Positions 41,344 through 51,313 of a stretch of 56,941 bases of DNA are shown one piece after another (the first letter of the stretch is position 1; every line of letters begins with the position of its first letter). Source of the stretch: GCA-2733415 sp049609325 (lineage in GTDB: Bacteria > Bacteroidota > Bacteroidia > Flavobacteriales > Flavobacteriaceae); assembly GCA_049609325.1 (NCBI GenBank), contig JBMYYK010000009.1, forward strand, positions 1 through 56,941. Reading direction: 5' to 3'. The notes beneath the pieces were generated by a model. The model worked only from the letters and a program-made list of their open reading frames with translations. It did not search any database and was not told the DNA's origin. The translations under genes were made by a program, and so were the position numbers.

Positions 41344-42613
41344 CTAAGTTTTGAGTCAGTTGCTTTCTGTGGTAATTCTGTATGCCAATACCACTAACTT
41401 TTAAATCATTTTGTTGGTAAGCCTTAAAACATGAAAGCAGTATAGTTTTTATAGCATCATGCTCAGATTGCCTATAACTATAAAAACTACCTGTATTTGT
41501 TTGTGTTAGTATCGATTTAAAATCAGAATCTTCAGGACCAAAAGCCATAATTGGCCTATGTGATTGCATGTATTCAAAAAGTTTTCCAGGAATAATACAT
41601 TTTGTTTCTGGAGAGTCTATTTCTACTAATAATAGCATTTGTGATTGGCGTTGCTGTACTTGTGCATCTTTATGCGGCATATAGCCCAATAAGCTCAAAT
41701 GATTCTCTAAATCAAATTGTTTAATTGAATCAATTACATCATCACTCACAGCACCTATTAATTTTAACTCAAAAGCAGCTTTAAAGTCTGGGTATTCAGT
41801 AATTAGTTCAGAAAGCACTTGCCATAACACCTCTGGATTTCTCCCAGTTAATAATGAGCCAATATGTGCCAATGTAAATTTTGAATCCAATTCAATCTTA
41901 TCAAGAGTTACATCATCAAACCCATTTGTAATTACCGATATTGGCTGCTGAGTTATCTGTTCAAACTCCTTCATTGTAGTAGGACTTGTAACAATAATTT
42001 CATCGGCTAGTTGCAATACTTTTTTTTCAAGTTCTTTATGTTTCTGCTGAGAACTTGATGTCAACTTCATTTTACTATGGTAGCCAATTGTTGTCCAAGG
42101 ATCACGAAAATCTGCTACCCAATTTACATTTAACTGTTCTTTTAATTGCAAACCTATTAAGTGCAAACTATGTGGCGGACCAGTTGTAATTATTGTACCT
42201 ATTTGATGTTCTTTTATATATTTTGTTAAAAACTTCACAGAGGGTTTTACCCAAAATTTTCGAGCATCTGGAATAAAGAAATTACCTCTAATAAATAATA
42301 GTAATCGTTCTACTAAAGATTGTTTTTTTGATGAAATTATACCAGAAGCTATCGCTTTCGTCTTTTTTTTAGAAAAGATGGATGCTAATTGATAGGGTTC
42401 AAAAATGGGTTGCTTAAGAATGGTAATTTTATCAGAAACCTCATTATTTAATGCTTCATCTACTAAAGGATAATTAGGTTTTTCTGGGCAATATACAATA
42501 GGTTCAATATCAAAATCTGGTAAGTATTTCACAAATTTCAGCCAGCGCTGTACTCCTGGTCCACCCGCTGGTGGCCAATAATATGTGATAATAAGTACTT
42601 TTTTAGCTGACAT
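41312..42613 (-). CDS. Glycosyltransferase family 4 protein
   Basis: A 433-residue GT-B glycosyltransferase. N-terminal VLIITYYWPPAGGPGVQRWLKF and the phosphate-loop GSLLTGRNPEVLW with a C-terminal FEYMQSHRPIMAFG region define the fold. It probably adds a sugar to a lipid-linked glycan at the inner membrane. The frame extends to 42661, but the first 16 codons would overlap the upstream YfhO gene and are not family-like; I prefer the ATG of MSAKKVLI. It follows YfhO by 7 bases and belongs to that operon. Its end overlaps the DinB gene by 32 bases. Confidence 0.85.
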   Translation of the reverse strand: MSAKKVLIITYYWPPAGGPGVQRWLKFVKYLPDFDIEPIVYCPEKPNYPLVDEALNNEVSDKITILKQPIFEPYQLASIFSKKKTKAIASGIISSKKQSLVERLLLFIRGNFFIPDARKFWVKPSVKFLTKYIKEHQIGTIITTGPPHSLHLIGLQLKEQLNVNWVADFRDPWTTIGYHSKMKLTSSSQQKHKELEKKVLQLADEIIVTSPTTMKEFEQITQQPISVITNGFDDVTLDKIELDSKFTLAHIGSLLTGRNPEVLWQVLSELITEYPDFKAAFELKLIGAVSDDVIDSIKQFDLENHLSLLGYMPHKDAQVQQRQSQMLLLVEIDSPETKCIIPGKLFEYMQSHRPIMAFGPEDSDFKSILTQTNTGSFYSYRQSEHDAIKTILLSCFKAYQQNDLKVSGIGIQNYHRKQLTQNLVTVLKPLLKP

Positions 42614-42620
42614 GAAAAGA

Positions 42621-45041
42621 TTAACCGTTCTTACTTTTAAATTCGTAAAACAAACCTCCAATAATCAATAAAAATAATCCTATAGAAGAAGCTAATGCTA
42701 CTGTACTACCCGTTTTGATGACTTGAGGTTCAAATTTGAATTCAATGTTATGCTTTCCTTTAGAAACTTCTAAGCCTCTTAATAAATAGTTTGCTCTAAA
42801 ATGGGGTTTTAAATCACCATCAATATATGCATTCCAACCTTTTTCATAATACATTTCAGAAAACACAGCAACCCCGTCATTTGCATTTGTGGTTTCATAC
42901 ACCAAATGATTTGGTTTATAAGACGTTAGTTTGATGGTTGCTAATGAATCTATTTTATAACTAGATTTCAAATTAGAACTACCATTCATAACAACTGCTT
43001 GTGTCTTTAAGTTTAGGGTATCTAATAGTAACAGCTCTTCATCTGCAGTTGTTACTGTTTTGAGGTCTTCAATAAACCAAGCATTTCCATTGGCGTACGG
43101 ATTATTCATAGCCATCAACCTACCTTCTTTCTCTTGAATGATATATTTTAAGTTTAGCATGTTAACAACAGACATTTTATTTCTGCTGACGTAAAATTCA
43201 AAAATATCTTCAGCTCGTTTGGGTTTGGCAGCATGATATCCTCCAAATGCTTTATGAAAGTATGATGTTCTTGCCGTATTAAACGGATTATTACTAAAAT
43301 CTAACACTCTATAATGTGATGTATCTTCTAAGATCTGTGCGTCTGCAGATGTCATTTGAAACGGTTGATTAACTTGTCTTGCCGATACAAAATCATCTGA
43401 ATTCACATAACGTCTATCAACAGCAACCAAATCAAATAAAATTAAACATCCAACTACAACAAGTACTATATTTTCTTTAAACTTATCCTTTAAGTATAAC
43501 CATAATGCTGTTGCTGTTAATAGCACAAATACTAATGTGCGTAACACATCATTTGTAAATAATGATTCCCGTTCATTTTTAATCAATTTTAAAAAATCTG
43601 GACCATAATTTTCAAGAAGCATACCATCTCTATGACTAACAAAATCAAATAGTGAGCCTTTTAAAAGATAAAAGGCAATTGCCAAACCTCCTGTAACACC
43701 AACAGTATATTTTAAGGCTTTTAGCTTGTCTTCTTTTTGCTCATAATTATTTAAAAAGCGATACAATCCGAAAATAGCTAAAATTGGCACAACCAATTCA
43801 ATAATGACTTGAATAGAGCTTACTGCTCTAAATTTATTATATAGCGGCACATAGTCAATAAACAAGTCCGTTAGTAATGAGAAGTTTTTTCCCCATGACA
43901 ATAATAATACTAGTACGCCACCTATAACTACCCATTTTTTCAATCGTCCTTTTACTAAGAACAGTCCTAATACAAAAAGAAATACCACTACAGCTCCTAA
44001 ATAAGCTGGCGCTGCCACATAAGTTTGATCTGACCAGTACATTAATTGTCCAGCAAATTGTTGCGCTTCGGCACTTGAAATTCCGAACAAGCGTTGCATT
44101 TTCTTTACCGCTTCAGAGTCTTTCGCGATAGGCTCATTGTTAGATCCTCCATATAATCGAGGAACAAAAAGATTTAAACTTTCTGATATTCCGTAGCTAT
44201 ATTCAGTAATGTACTCTTTACTTAAGCCTCCAGTTCCTATCTTTTTTGAACCATCTGGATTAATAGTTAATTCACTTTTACTACGCGTACTTTCTTTTGC
44301 GTATTCTGATGTGGCCAACAGATTAGTTGCATTTAAACCTAAAGAGAAAATAACCGCAACTACTAATACCGCAATAGATGTGAAATAGTGTTGTAATTCT
44401 TTCTTTTTAAATGCATCAACTAAATACACCAAACCAATAACTATCACTAATAAAAACAGGTAATAGGTCATTTGAAAGTGATTTGCACTTAACTCTAGCC
44501 CCATTGCTATGGCCATAGTTATAAAACCTAAAACATACTTTTTTCTGAACACTAAAAATATACCCGATAACACTAAGGGCATATATGCAATAGCATGAGC
44601 TTTGGCATTGTGACCAACACCAAGTATAATTATGTAATACGTTGAAAACCCAAAAGCAAAACTACCTAATAAGGCATAGCGCCAATCTACTTTGAGTACT
44701 AATAACAGTATATAAAAACACGCAAAGTATAAAAACACATAATCAGCTGGTCTTGGTAAAAACCTGAGGAAACCATCTAATTTTTTAATGTAATTATGAG
44801 GGTATTTTGCTCCTAATTGATAGGTTGGCATACCACCAAAAGCAGCATCAGTCCAATACGTTTCTTCTCCTTCTGTTTTTTGAAAATCTTTTTGTTGTTT
44901 AGACATTCCTATATACTGGGTAATGTCTGACTGTTTAATTTGTTTTCCTTGTAAAATAGGCGAAAAATAGAGCACCGCTGCCGTTATAAATAACAACATG
45001 GCTACTACATGCGGAAGTACTTTTTTAAGTGGTAAATTCAT
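42621..45041 (-). CDS. YfhO family membrane protein
   Basis: An 806-residue integral membrane protein with about a dozen membrane segments and a C-terminal soluble domain. It matches the YfhO family, a GT-C-like group linked to lipid and teichoic-acid glycosylation in Gram-positives and of uncertain role in Bacteroidota. Seen: an early FSPILQGKQIKQSDITQY loop, where an acidic residue of a GT-C site would lie, DAAFGGMPTYQLGAKYP, then the repeated hydrophobic runs, and a C-terminal VSKGKHNIEFKFEPQVIKTG domain before the last helix. It is the middle gene of the DUF4834-YfhO-glycosyltransferase operon. Confidence 0.85.
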   Translation of the reverse strand: MNLPLKKVLPHVVAMLLFITAAVLYFSPILQGKQIKQSDITQYIGMSKQQKDFQKTEGEETYWTDAAFGGMPTYQLGAKYPHNYIKKLDGFLRFLPRPADYVFLYFACFYILLLVLKVDWRYALLGSFAFGFSTYYIIILGVGHNAKAHAIAYMPLVLSGIFLVFRKKYVLGFITMAIAMGLELSANHFQMTYYLFLLVIVIGLVYLVDAFKKKELQHYFTSIAVLVVAVIFSLGLNATNLLATSEYAKESTRSKSELTINPDGSKKIGTGGLSKEYITEYSYGISESLNLFVPRLYGGSNNEPIAKDSEAVKKMQRLFGISSAEAQQFAGQLMYWSDQTYVAAPAYLGAVVVFLFVLGLFLVKGRLKKWVVIGGVLVLLLSWGKNFSLLTDLFIDYVPLYNKFRAVSSIQVIIELVVPILAIFGLYRFLNNYEQKEDKLKALKYTVGVTGGLAIAFYLLKGSLFDFVSHRDGMLLENYGPDFLKLIKNERESLFTNDVLRTLVFVLLTATALWLYLKDKFKENIVLVVVGCLILFDLVAVDRRYVNSDDFVSARQVNQPFQMTSADAQILEDTSHYRVLDFSNNPFNTARTSYFHKAFGGYHAAKPKRAEDIFEFYVSRNKMSVVNMLNLKYIIQEKEGRLMAMNNPYANGNAWFIEDLKTVTTADEELLLLDTLNLKTQAVVMNGSSNLKSSYKIDSLATIKLTSYKPNHLVYETTNANDGVAVFSEMYYEKGWNAYIDGDLKPHFRANYLLRGLEVSKGKHNIEFKFEPQVIKTGSTVALASSIGLFLLIIGGLFYEFKSKNG

Positions 45042-45050
45042 GTGATAAAT

Positions 45051-45299
45051 CTAATCAATTTCTTCGAAATCAATGTAGTCACCCACTTTTTTCGTTGAAG
45101 TTCTTTTATGTATAGGCTCTTTTGGTGTCTTAGGTTGTTGTTGCGATTGTTGGTGCTGTTGAAATTGTTCTTTCACCTTTTGTTCCATTTTACCTGCAGC
45201 ATATTTCATTAACATCGGGGCAAAAATTCTCATTAAAAATTTCCCTATGTAATACACGGCCATAATGATGACAATAGTCCTTAATAACTGATATATCAT
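45051..45299 (-). CDS. DUF4834 membrane protein
   Basis: An 82-residue protein with a single N-terminal membrane segment (residues 4-24), a basic coiled-coil-like part rich in Q, and an acidic end KKVGDYIDFEEID. It matches the DUF4834 family of Bacteroidota. Function unknown; it may link a membrane complex to a cytoplasmic partner. It is the first gene of a three-gene operon with YfhO (9 bases after it) and the glycosyltransferase. Confidence 0.85.
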   Translation of the reverse strand: MIYQLLRTIVIIMAVYYIGKFLMRIFAPMLMKYAAGKMEQKVKEQFQQHQQSQQQPKTPKEPIHKRTSTKKVGDYIDFEEID

Positions 45300-45465
45300 A
45301 ATACCTATTTTTTTTCTCTAATTTTACCATTATACATGGCGTAATTACTACAAAACTACATAAAAATAAGAATGAGCAAAGATGATAACACTTTTTTAAC
45401 TTGTGTGAGCTTATATTTTAAAAGAAAATGTATTTTTATATTCGTAATTACACAAAAAATCAAGT

Positions 45466-46503
45466 ATGACTTTATTTAGACTACTATTAATCGTGTTCTG
45501 TTTTACCAGCTACAGCACATATTCACAATATACCGAAACCATAAATTCTAACAGACCTGGAGCATCCTCTGGAGCTTATGCGGTTGGAATTAATGTGATT
45601 CAGGCTGAAGGCGGTATTACTTATATGAAAAACAAACATGAACTTAAAGAAACTGATTTTGGTGGTACTGGGTTAGAATATGAGTTTAGATATGGTATTT
45701 GGAAAGAAGCTTTAGAATTAAATTTAAGCGGTAGTTTTCAATTTGGAAAAGTAACTGACAACTTTAACAATACATCAGAATCTGTTGGTAATTTTAGAAT
45801 GAATACTATTGGTGCTAAATACTTAGTATACGATCCTTACAGAACAAAAGACAGTACAGATGTTGAAAAACCTAATTTATACAGCTGGCATGCCAACCAT
45901 AAATTTCAATGGAAAACATTAATTCCTTCAATAGCCGTTTATGCGGGTGCAAATTTAAACTTAACTAATACCCCATTTGTTTATGGTAGCAATTTAAACT
46001 TCTACAATTTAGAAGAGCCAACAATTTCACCCAAACTTATGGTGATTACACAAAATAACTGGTCTGGTGGATGGGTATTCACTACAAACTTTATAGGAGA
46101 TCGTGTGTTTATGACCGATTATCCTATTTATTCATATATTTTAACACTTACACACGCTTTAAATGAAAAAGCAGCAATTTTTGGGGAACATCAGGGTATT
46201 ATAAATGATATCTATTCTGATTCCTTATTTAGATTTGGTGGAGCTTACCTCTTGTCTAAAGATATACAACTTGATGCTGGTTTAACCTTAAATACTAAAA
46301 ACACCCCTTCAGTTTTTGGTGTCAATGTTGGGTTTTCATACCGCATGGACTTTCATGTAGATCCTGATAACAATAACAGTGCAGAAGATGAACAAGAACG
46401 AAAAGATAATGCTGCAGGGAAGAATCGAAAAAAGAAAAAGAAAGATGGTAATGGTAACAAGCAAGAGAAAACCAAAAAAGACGTGATTGATTTTGATGAT
46501 TAG
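45466..46503 (+). CDS. Outer-membrane barrel protein, transporter family
   Basis: A 345-residue exported protein. Residues 1-20 are the signal peptide (ends in YS). Most of the rest consists of alternating strands of an outer-membrane barrel (RPGASSGAYAVGINVIQAEGG, then FGGAYLLSKDIQLDAGLTL), similar to the meta-pathway phenol-degradation transporter family. The last 45 residues are a strongly basic tail (NRKKKKKDGNGNKQ) closing with the acidic DVIDFDD, unusual for a barrel protein. No operon partner. A terminator follows. Confidence 0.78.
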   Translation: MTLFRLLLIVFCFTSYSTYSQYTETINSNRPGASSGAYAVGINVIQAEGGITYMKNKHELKETDFGGTGLEYEFRYGIWKEALELNLSGSFQFGKVTDNFNNTSESVGNFRMNTIGAKYLVYDPYRTKDSTDVEKPNLYSWHANHKFQWKTLIPSIAVYAGANLNLTNTPFVYGSNLNFYNLEEPTISPKLMVITQNNWSGGWVFTTNFIGDRVFMTDYPIYSYILTLTHALNEKAAIFGEHQGIINDIYSDSLFRFGGAYLLSKDIQLDAGLTLNTKNTPSVFGVNVGFSYRMDFHVDPDNNNSAEDEQERKDNAAGKNRKKKKKDGNGNKQEKTKKDVIDFDD

Positions 46504-46526
46504 TCGTTCTACGTAAACCACTATAC

Positions 46527-46556
46527 AAAGGATTATGATAGCTCATAACCCTTTTC
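46527..46556 (+). terminator. Terminator after the barrel-protein gene
   Basis: AAAGG-TTATGA pairs with TCATAA-CCTTT around a 4-base loop with one internal mismatch, followed by TTTTCTC. It begins 23 bases past the stop. Confidence 0.6.
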
Positions 46557-46617
46557 TCATACCACTAAAAATCAAATAATTAGAACCATTTTTCTTTAAT
46601 AAAAGAAAAAAAAACAG

Positions 46618-46625
46618 TATATTTG
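46618..46625 (+). promoter_or_regulatory. -7 element TATATTTG upstream of the coiled-coil protein
   Basis: Exact TAnnTTTG match, but it would leave a leader of about 115 bases before the ATG at 46747. No TTG at -33 was found, so it is only a candidate. Confidence 0.3.
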
Positions 46626-46746
46626 ATAGTGTCAATATTAGCACCTACACACATACCTACCCTTTCTCGCTAATACTAACTGTAGTATACCCTTCAAAGA
46701 ATTACTTGTTTTAAATTATAATTAATAATTTTTAATAAGATATCAC

Positions 46747-47280
46747 ATGAAAACATATGCCTTTCTAATGATTTTCTGTTTAGTTTATTCTACTGCTCAG
46801 GCACAAACTATTGAAGAAATCAAACAACAAAACAATTCAGAAATTAATGATTTAAAAAAAGAGTATTACAAAAAACTACAAGACGATCAAGATGCACGAA
46901 TTTTCACTATTGCACAAGAACGGGAAATCTATACTTACCAAAAACTAAAACAAAGACAGCATCAAGCAAATATTAATTTCAAAAACGATAGCGCAGCACG
47001 AAAACACCTGAGTATAGAAAAGCAGAAAATTTATGACATAAAACTAACCAGATATCAAGATAGTATTGAAAATGCTATAGGTTACAGACGTGTGAGTAAA
47101 GCCATTGCAGAACGTGAAAAAAAACGTAAGGCTAAAGAGCTAGAGGCTGCACAAAAACGAGAAGCCTTTTATAGAAGTCAAGCCGTTGCAGAAAAAAAAA
47201 ATGTCAGTGAAAATGATTTAAAACAAAAAATAAATTCTAGGCACCAAGCATTAAAGAAAAAATATACTGTTAAAGAATAG
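46747..47280 (+). CDS. Small secreted coiled-coil protein
   Basis: A 177-residue exported protein with a signal peptide (residues 1-19, ends in AQA). The mature part is nearly all charged helix (KKEYYKKLQDDQDARIFT, AEREKKRKAKELEAAQKRE) and predicted as a long coiled coil. No enzyme motif. It may be a periplasmic spacer or chaperone-like protein, but no function is known. It is convergent with uvrB, 6 bases away. Confidence 0.7.
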   Translation: MKTYAFLMIFCLVYSTAQAQTIEEIKQQNNSEINDLKKEYYKKLQDDQDARIFTIAQEREIYTYQKLKQRQHQANINFKNDSAARKHLSIEKQKIYDIKLTRYQDSIENAIGYRRVSKAIAEREKKRKAKELEAAQKREAFYRSQAVAEKKNVSENDLKQKINSRHQALKKKYTVKE

Positions 47281-47286
47281 TACTAA

Positions 47287-49272
47287 TTACCTATTGGCTT
47301 CTAAAGCTTTTATGGCGTCACGCAATTGAGCAGCTTTCATAAAATCTAACTCTTTAGCTGCGGCTTCCATAGCTTTACGAGTGTCTTTTATTTTCTTTTC
47401 TATTTCTGATTTGGTCATATAAACTACTTCCTCTTCTGCAACTTGTTTGATATTAGTTTCATAAAATGCGTCTACATCATCTTTTGCTAACGGATTAACT
47501 ATCTTTTTATTTAAAGCTTTCGGTTTTATATTATTTGCAGCATTATATGCAGCTTGCTTTTCTCTTCTATATGCCGTTTCGTCAATGGTTTTTTGCATGC
47601 TTTTCGTTATTTTATCTGCATACATAATGGCTTTACCGTTTATGTTTCGAGCAGCTCTACCAATTGTTTGCGTTAATGAACGGTGACTTCTTAAAAAACC
47701 TTCTTTATCGGCATCTAAAATAGCTACTAATGACACTTCTGGTAAATCTAATCCTTCACGTAACAAGTTTACTCCAATTAACACATCAAACAAGCCCAAA
47801 CGCAAATCTCTCATTATTTCTACACGTTCAAGCGTATCAACATCTGAGTGAATATAACGGCAACGTATTTGTATTCTGGCTAAATACTTAGTCAATTCTT
47901 CTGCCATACGCTTAGTTAATGTAGTTACCAAAACGCGTTCATCTTTATCTATACGCAATTGCATTTCTTCAACTAAATCGTCTATTTGATTTAAACTCGG
48001 ACGAATTTCTATAATTGGATCAAGTAAACCAGTTGGTCTAATAACTTGCTCTACATAAAGTCCTTCTGTTTTCTGCAGTTCATAATCAGACGGTGTAGCA
48101 CTCACATACAACACTTGATTTTGTATGGCTTCAAATTCTTCAAATTTTAATGGCCTGTTATCCATTGCCGCAGGTAATCGGAAACCGTATTCAACTAAGT
48201 TTTCCTTTCTGCTTCTATCACCACCATACATGGCGTGTACTTGAGATATGGTTACATGACTTTCATCAACTACCATTAAATAATCATCAGGAAAATAATC
48301 TAGCAAACAGAATGGACGTGTACCTGGTAATCTGCCATCTAAATAACGAGAATAATTTTCGATACCAGAGCAATACCCTAATTCACGAATCATTTCTAAA
48401 TCAAACTCTGTACGTTCTTTTAAGCGTTTGGCTTCTAAATGTTTTCCTATATCTTTAAAATAATCCACTTGTTTCACCATGTCTTCCTGAATGCTATGTA
48501 TGGCATTCTGCAAAACATCTGGTGAGGTCACAAACATATTTGCTGGATAAATATTTAAACGATCATATTTCCCTAAAATCTCATTTGTTTGCACCACAAA
48601 AGCTTCTATTTCTTCTATTTCATCTCCAAAAAAATGGATTCGGAAAGCATTATCTTCATAACCTGGGAAAATATCTACAGTATCGCCTTTAATTCTGAAT
48701 GTGCCTCTTGTAAACTCTGCTTCTGTTCTTGAATATAAACTTTGTACTAAGCGTTGTAATAACTTAGTTCTTGATACAATTTGATCTTTCTCTAACGAAA
48801 TAACATTTTTTTGAAATTCAACCGGGTTACCTATACCATACAAACATGACACAGATGCGACCACAATAATGTCTCTTCTTCCTGATAGTAACGATGATGT
48901 GGCACTTAACCTTAGTTTTTCAATTTCATCGTTTATTGATAAATCTTTCTCAATATAAACTCCTGATGTTGGTATGTATGCTTCAGGTTGGTAATAATCA
49001 TAATAAGATACAAAGTACTCAACTGCATTATTAGGAAAAAACTCTTTAAACTCTGTGTACAGTTGTGCCGCTAAAGTTTTATTATGAGCCAATACCAGCG
49101 TAGGTTTTTGCACTTCATTAATAACATTTGCTACTGTAAATGTTTTTCCTGATCCTGTTACACCTAGCAGAGTTTGGTATTTATCCTCTTGGTTAACTCC
49201 CTTTACCAATTGCTTGATTGCTTCAGGCTGATCTCCTGTAGGCGCAAATTCTGATTGAATATTGAACTTCAT
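47287..49272 (-). CDS. uvrB: Excinuclease ABC subunit B
   Basis: A 661-residue helicase-like core of nucleotide excision repair. Walker A GVTGSGKT is at 37-44, the damage-verifying beta-hairpin YYDYYQPEAYIP near 90-100, Walker B VVDESH near 337, helicase motif GRAARN near 541, and the C-terminal UVR domain (KKIKDTRKAMEAAAKELDF in short form) binds UvrC. Length is normal. A TAATTTCG -7-like element lies about 35 bases upstream (49307-49314). No SOS box is visible. Confidence 0.96.
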   Translation of the reverse strand: MKFNIQSEFAPTGDQPEAIKQLVKGVNQEDKYQTLLGVTGSGKTFTVANVINEVQKPTLVLAHNKTLAAQLYTEFKEFFPNNAVEYFVSYYDYYQPEAYIPTSGVYIEKDLSINDEIEKLRLSATSSLLSGRRDIIVVASVSCLYGIGNPVEFQKNVISLEKDQIVSRTKLLQRLVQSLYSRTEAEFTRGTFRIKGDTVDIFPGYEDNAFRIHFFGDEIEEIEAFVVQTNEILGKYDRLNIYPANMFVTSPDVLQNAIHSIQEDMVKQVDYFKDIGKHLEAKRLKERTEFDLEMIRELGYCSGIENYSRYLDGRLPGTRPFCLLDYFPDDYLMVVDESHVTISQVHAMYGGDRSRKENLVEYGFRLPAAMDNRPLKFEEFEAIQNQVLYVSATPSDYELQKTEGLYVEQVIRPTGLLDPIIEIRPSLNQIDDLVEEMQLRIDKDERVLVTTLTKRMAEELTKYLARIQIRCRYIHSDVDTLERVEIMRDLRLGLFDVLIGVNLLREGLDLPEVSLVAILDADKEGFLRSHRSLTQTIGRAARNINGKAIMYADKITKSMQKTIDETAYRREKQAAYNAANNIKPKALNKKIVNPLAKDDVDAFYETNIKQVAEEEVVYMTKSEIEKKIKDTRKAMEAAAKELDFMKAAQLRDAIKALEANR

Positions 49273-49337
49273 GAATTGTAACAGTTTCTATCTAATGATT
49301 ATTACACGAAATTACAAAATCATTAGCTGAAATAACT

Positions 49338-51149
49338 TTAATAGTTCATATAAACCCAACCAACTAATGGTTTTTCATAATTAGGATCATTTAAATGCAG
49401 TACATAATAATATGTGCCTACTGGTAATAACTTCCCTCTATTGTTTATACCTTCATTTGAAATCCCATTCCAAAACCCTTTTTTTTCACCGCCTTTATAG
49501 ATTAAAGTACCATAACGATTGTATATTTTTAATTCAAAATTCTCGAAAATTGTCAATAAACCAGATATCTCAAACTCATCATTAACGCCATCACCATTTG
49601 GAGAAAATCCATTTGGAATCCACGGTGGACAATTTGTTGTTGTTAAGTTAAAAGATGTTATCTGATAACAATTGGTATTATCTACCCTAACGAATATTGT
49701 TTGAGGATCTACACTATTTTGATATGCAGTAGGTATGCTTATGGCATTGGTTTGTTGTATGGCATCATTTTGTGTTGTATAATATTCAATTTGGTTTGTC
49801 CCGATTGTTAGTAAATGTTCATTACTGGTTAAATCAAAAGTAGCAGTATTATTACCTACATCACAGGATTCTATATTGGGTAAATTGGTGACTTCTGGCA
49901 ACAATAACATGGTCACTTGTAACGATGTATCATTATTGGTCTCGTTGGTCTCTTGAACTATCCCATTCCCAGTTCCATCATCATCTACTACAAGTGTTAA
50001 ATTAAATACATCAGGTATGTTTTCTGGCAATGTGATTACTATTGAGTTGGTTTCACTATCGCCTATTAAAATATCATCTTCTGTAAATGACGTTTCTACT
50101 AAAATACCATCTGCATAAAATGCTATTGGAGTATTGGCGGGTAACAGTTCTGTAGCATTAACATTATACACTGTATAATTTACTTGTATGTCATTATTAT
50201 CACAGGCTACCAAAATATCATCTATCTGTACAGTAGCATCAGGCAATTGGCTGTTTAATACTGTAATTATATTATTAATGATAATTAAATCTGCTCCAGT
50301 AGTTAATTGTATTGTTGCGGTGTCATCTCCTATTGAAATAAAGTTCTCAATATCATACACATCTAAATCCATATTATACGATGTGGTGCTATTTGCAAAA
50401 GAGTTCGTTCCGTTAAATGCGTTCGTTCCAGGATTCAATGGTAGACTCTCAAGAGTGTTGCCATTAAACACTAATGATTCTTCAATATTTAATGCGTTAT
50501 CACCTTCCCATGCTAAGAATCCCATTTTGGCGCCATCATTATCCAACACATTTAAATTATCTATTGTAATATTTATTTCTTGTTCATTACGATTGATTAT
50601 TTCTAACCCGTGATAAACACTAACTTGATTTAAAGGCAGCATATCATCTTCATAAATAACAGCAATAGACCAACCAGCAAAATTGGTTCTATTACCACAA
50701 TATCCAGGATTTGCAGCTAATACATCAGAAATATCTAAATTAGATAGGGTGTAATTTGCACTACCAGTACTCTGAATAAATGTTGTGATATCTTTAAAGC
50801 ATGAAAAGTACGTAAGTAACCCTCTATTGGGGTCATCATATTCTACTGTTAAGGTATCATCTGCAATAATATCAGTACCGTTTAAAGTAACTGTAGTATC
50901 TCCAAATCCAGAACCAGCCCAGTATATATAGGCGGCGATGACATTTTGACTTGGAGTTAATGTTAGGTTTGCTGATGATTCAGGTAAAATTTCACAAAAA
51001 CTACCATAAATATTATTTTCAGCTGGGTTTAGTGTATTACCTATTGCAGTATAACTATAGCGTCCATAATATTGTTCAAACACATCTATATCCTGTGCTA
51101 TATTTGTTAATGAATACAAACAAATTATTACCGATACATATTTTCTCAT
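49338..51149 (-). CDS. T9SS type B surface protein
   Basis: A 603-residue secreted protein. Residues 1-18 are the signal peptide. The N-terminal half is a beta-rich domain (VIAAYIYWAGSGFGD, YTLSNLDISDVLA) of the type that precedes CARDB segments. A CARDB-like part follows (QVNYTVYNVNATELLPANT, VQETNETNNDT), then one ~90-residue module of the kind repeated in the next gene. It ends in a type B sorting domain: FSPNGDGVNDEFEISG, KIYNRYGTLIYKG, LPVGTYYYVLHL. The role is probably adhesion or gliding-related surface display; no enzyme motif is seen. Confidence 0.88.
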   Translation of the reverse strand: MRKYVSVIICLYSLTNIAQDIDVFEQYYGRYSYTAIGNTLNPAENNIYGSFCEILPESSANLTLTPSQNVIAAYIYWAGSGFGDTTVTLNGTDIIADDTLTVEYDDPNRGLLTYFSCFKDITTFIQSTGSANYTLSNLDISDVLAANPGYCGNRTNFAGWSIAVIYEDDMLPLNQVSVYHGLEIINRNEQEINITIDNLNVLDNDGAKMGFLAWEGDNALNIEESLVFNGNTLESLPLNPGTNAFNGTNSFANSTTSYNMDLDVYDIENFISIGDDTATIQLTTGADLIIINNIITVLNSQLPDATVQIDDILVACDNNDIQVNYTVYNVNATELLPANTPIAFYADGILVETSFTEDDILIGDSETNSIVITLPENIPDVFNLTLVVDDDGTGNGIVQETNETNNDTSLQVTMLLLPEVTNLPNIESCDVGNNTATFDLTSNEHLLTIGTNQIEYYTTQNDAIQQTNAISIPTAYQNSVDPQTIFVRVDNTNCYQITSFNLTTTNCPPWIPNGFSPNGDGVNDEFEISGLLTIFENFELKIYNRYGTLIYKGGEKKGFWNGISNEGINNRGKLLPVGTYYYVLHLNDPNYEKPLVGWVYMNY

Positions 51150-51256
51150 GAGTAATTTATTATCTCTCTAATGTAATGATTTTCATCTAAACATAAAACC
51201 ATAATATATTGATTATAAAATTATTGATTGGAATAACTTAATGGGATTCTAAAAAA

Positions 51257-51292
51257 ACAAAGGTCTATACATTATTGTATAGACCTTTGTTA
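51257..51292 (-). terminator. Terminator of the giant adhesin gene
   Basis: A 15-base perfect stem (AACAAAGGTCTATAC with its complement) and a 6-base loop. On the reverse strand a run of seven T follows. It begins 21 bases past the stop codon. Confidence 0.9.
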
Positions 51293-51313
51293 AAATTAAT
51301 AGACTTCTAAATC

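Noticed and set aside
42614..42661. Longer N-terminus for the glycosyltransferase
   Set aside because: It would overlap the YfhO gene, and the 16 added residues precede a typical GT4 start.
50188..50613. Long forward ORF inside the type B surface protein gene
   Set aside because: It lies opposite a complete gene with clear domains; the product is low in complexity and matches nothing. The same applies to 6371-6811 inside prfA and 55458-55646 inside the adhesin.
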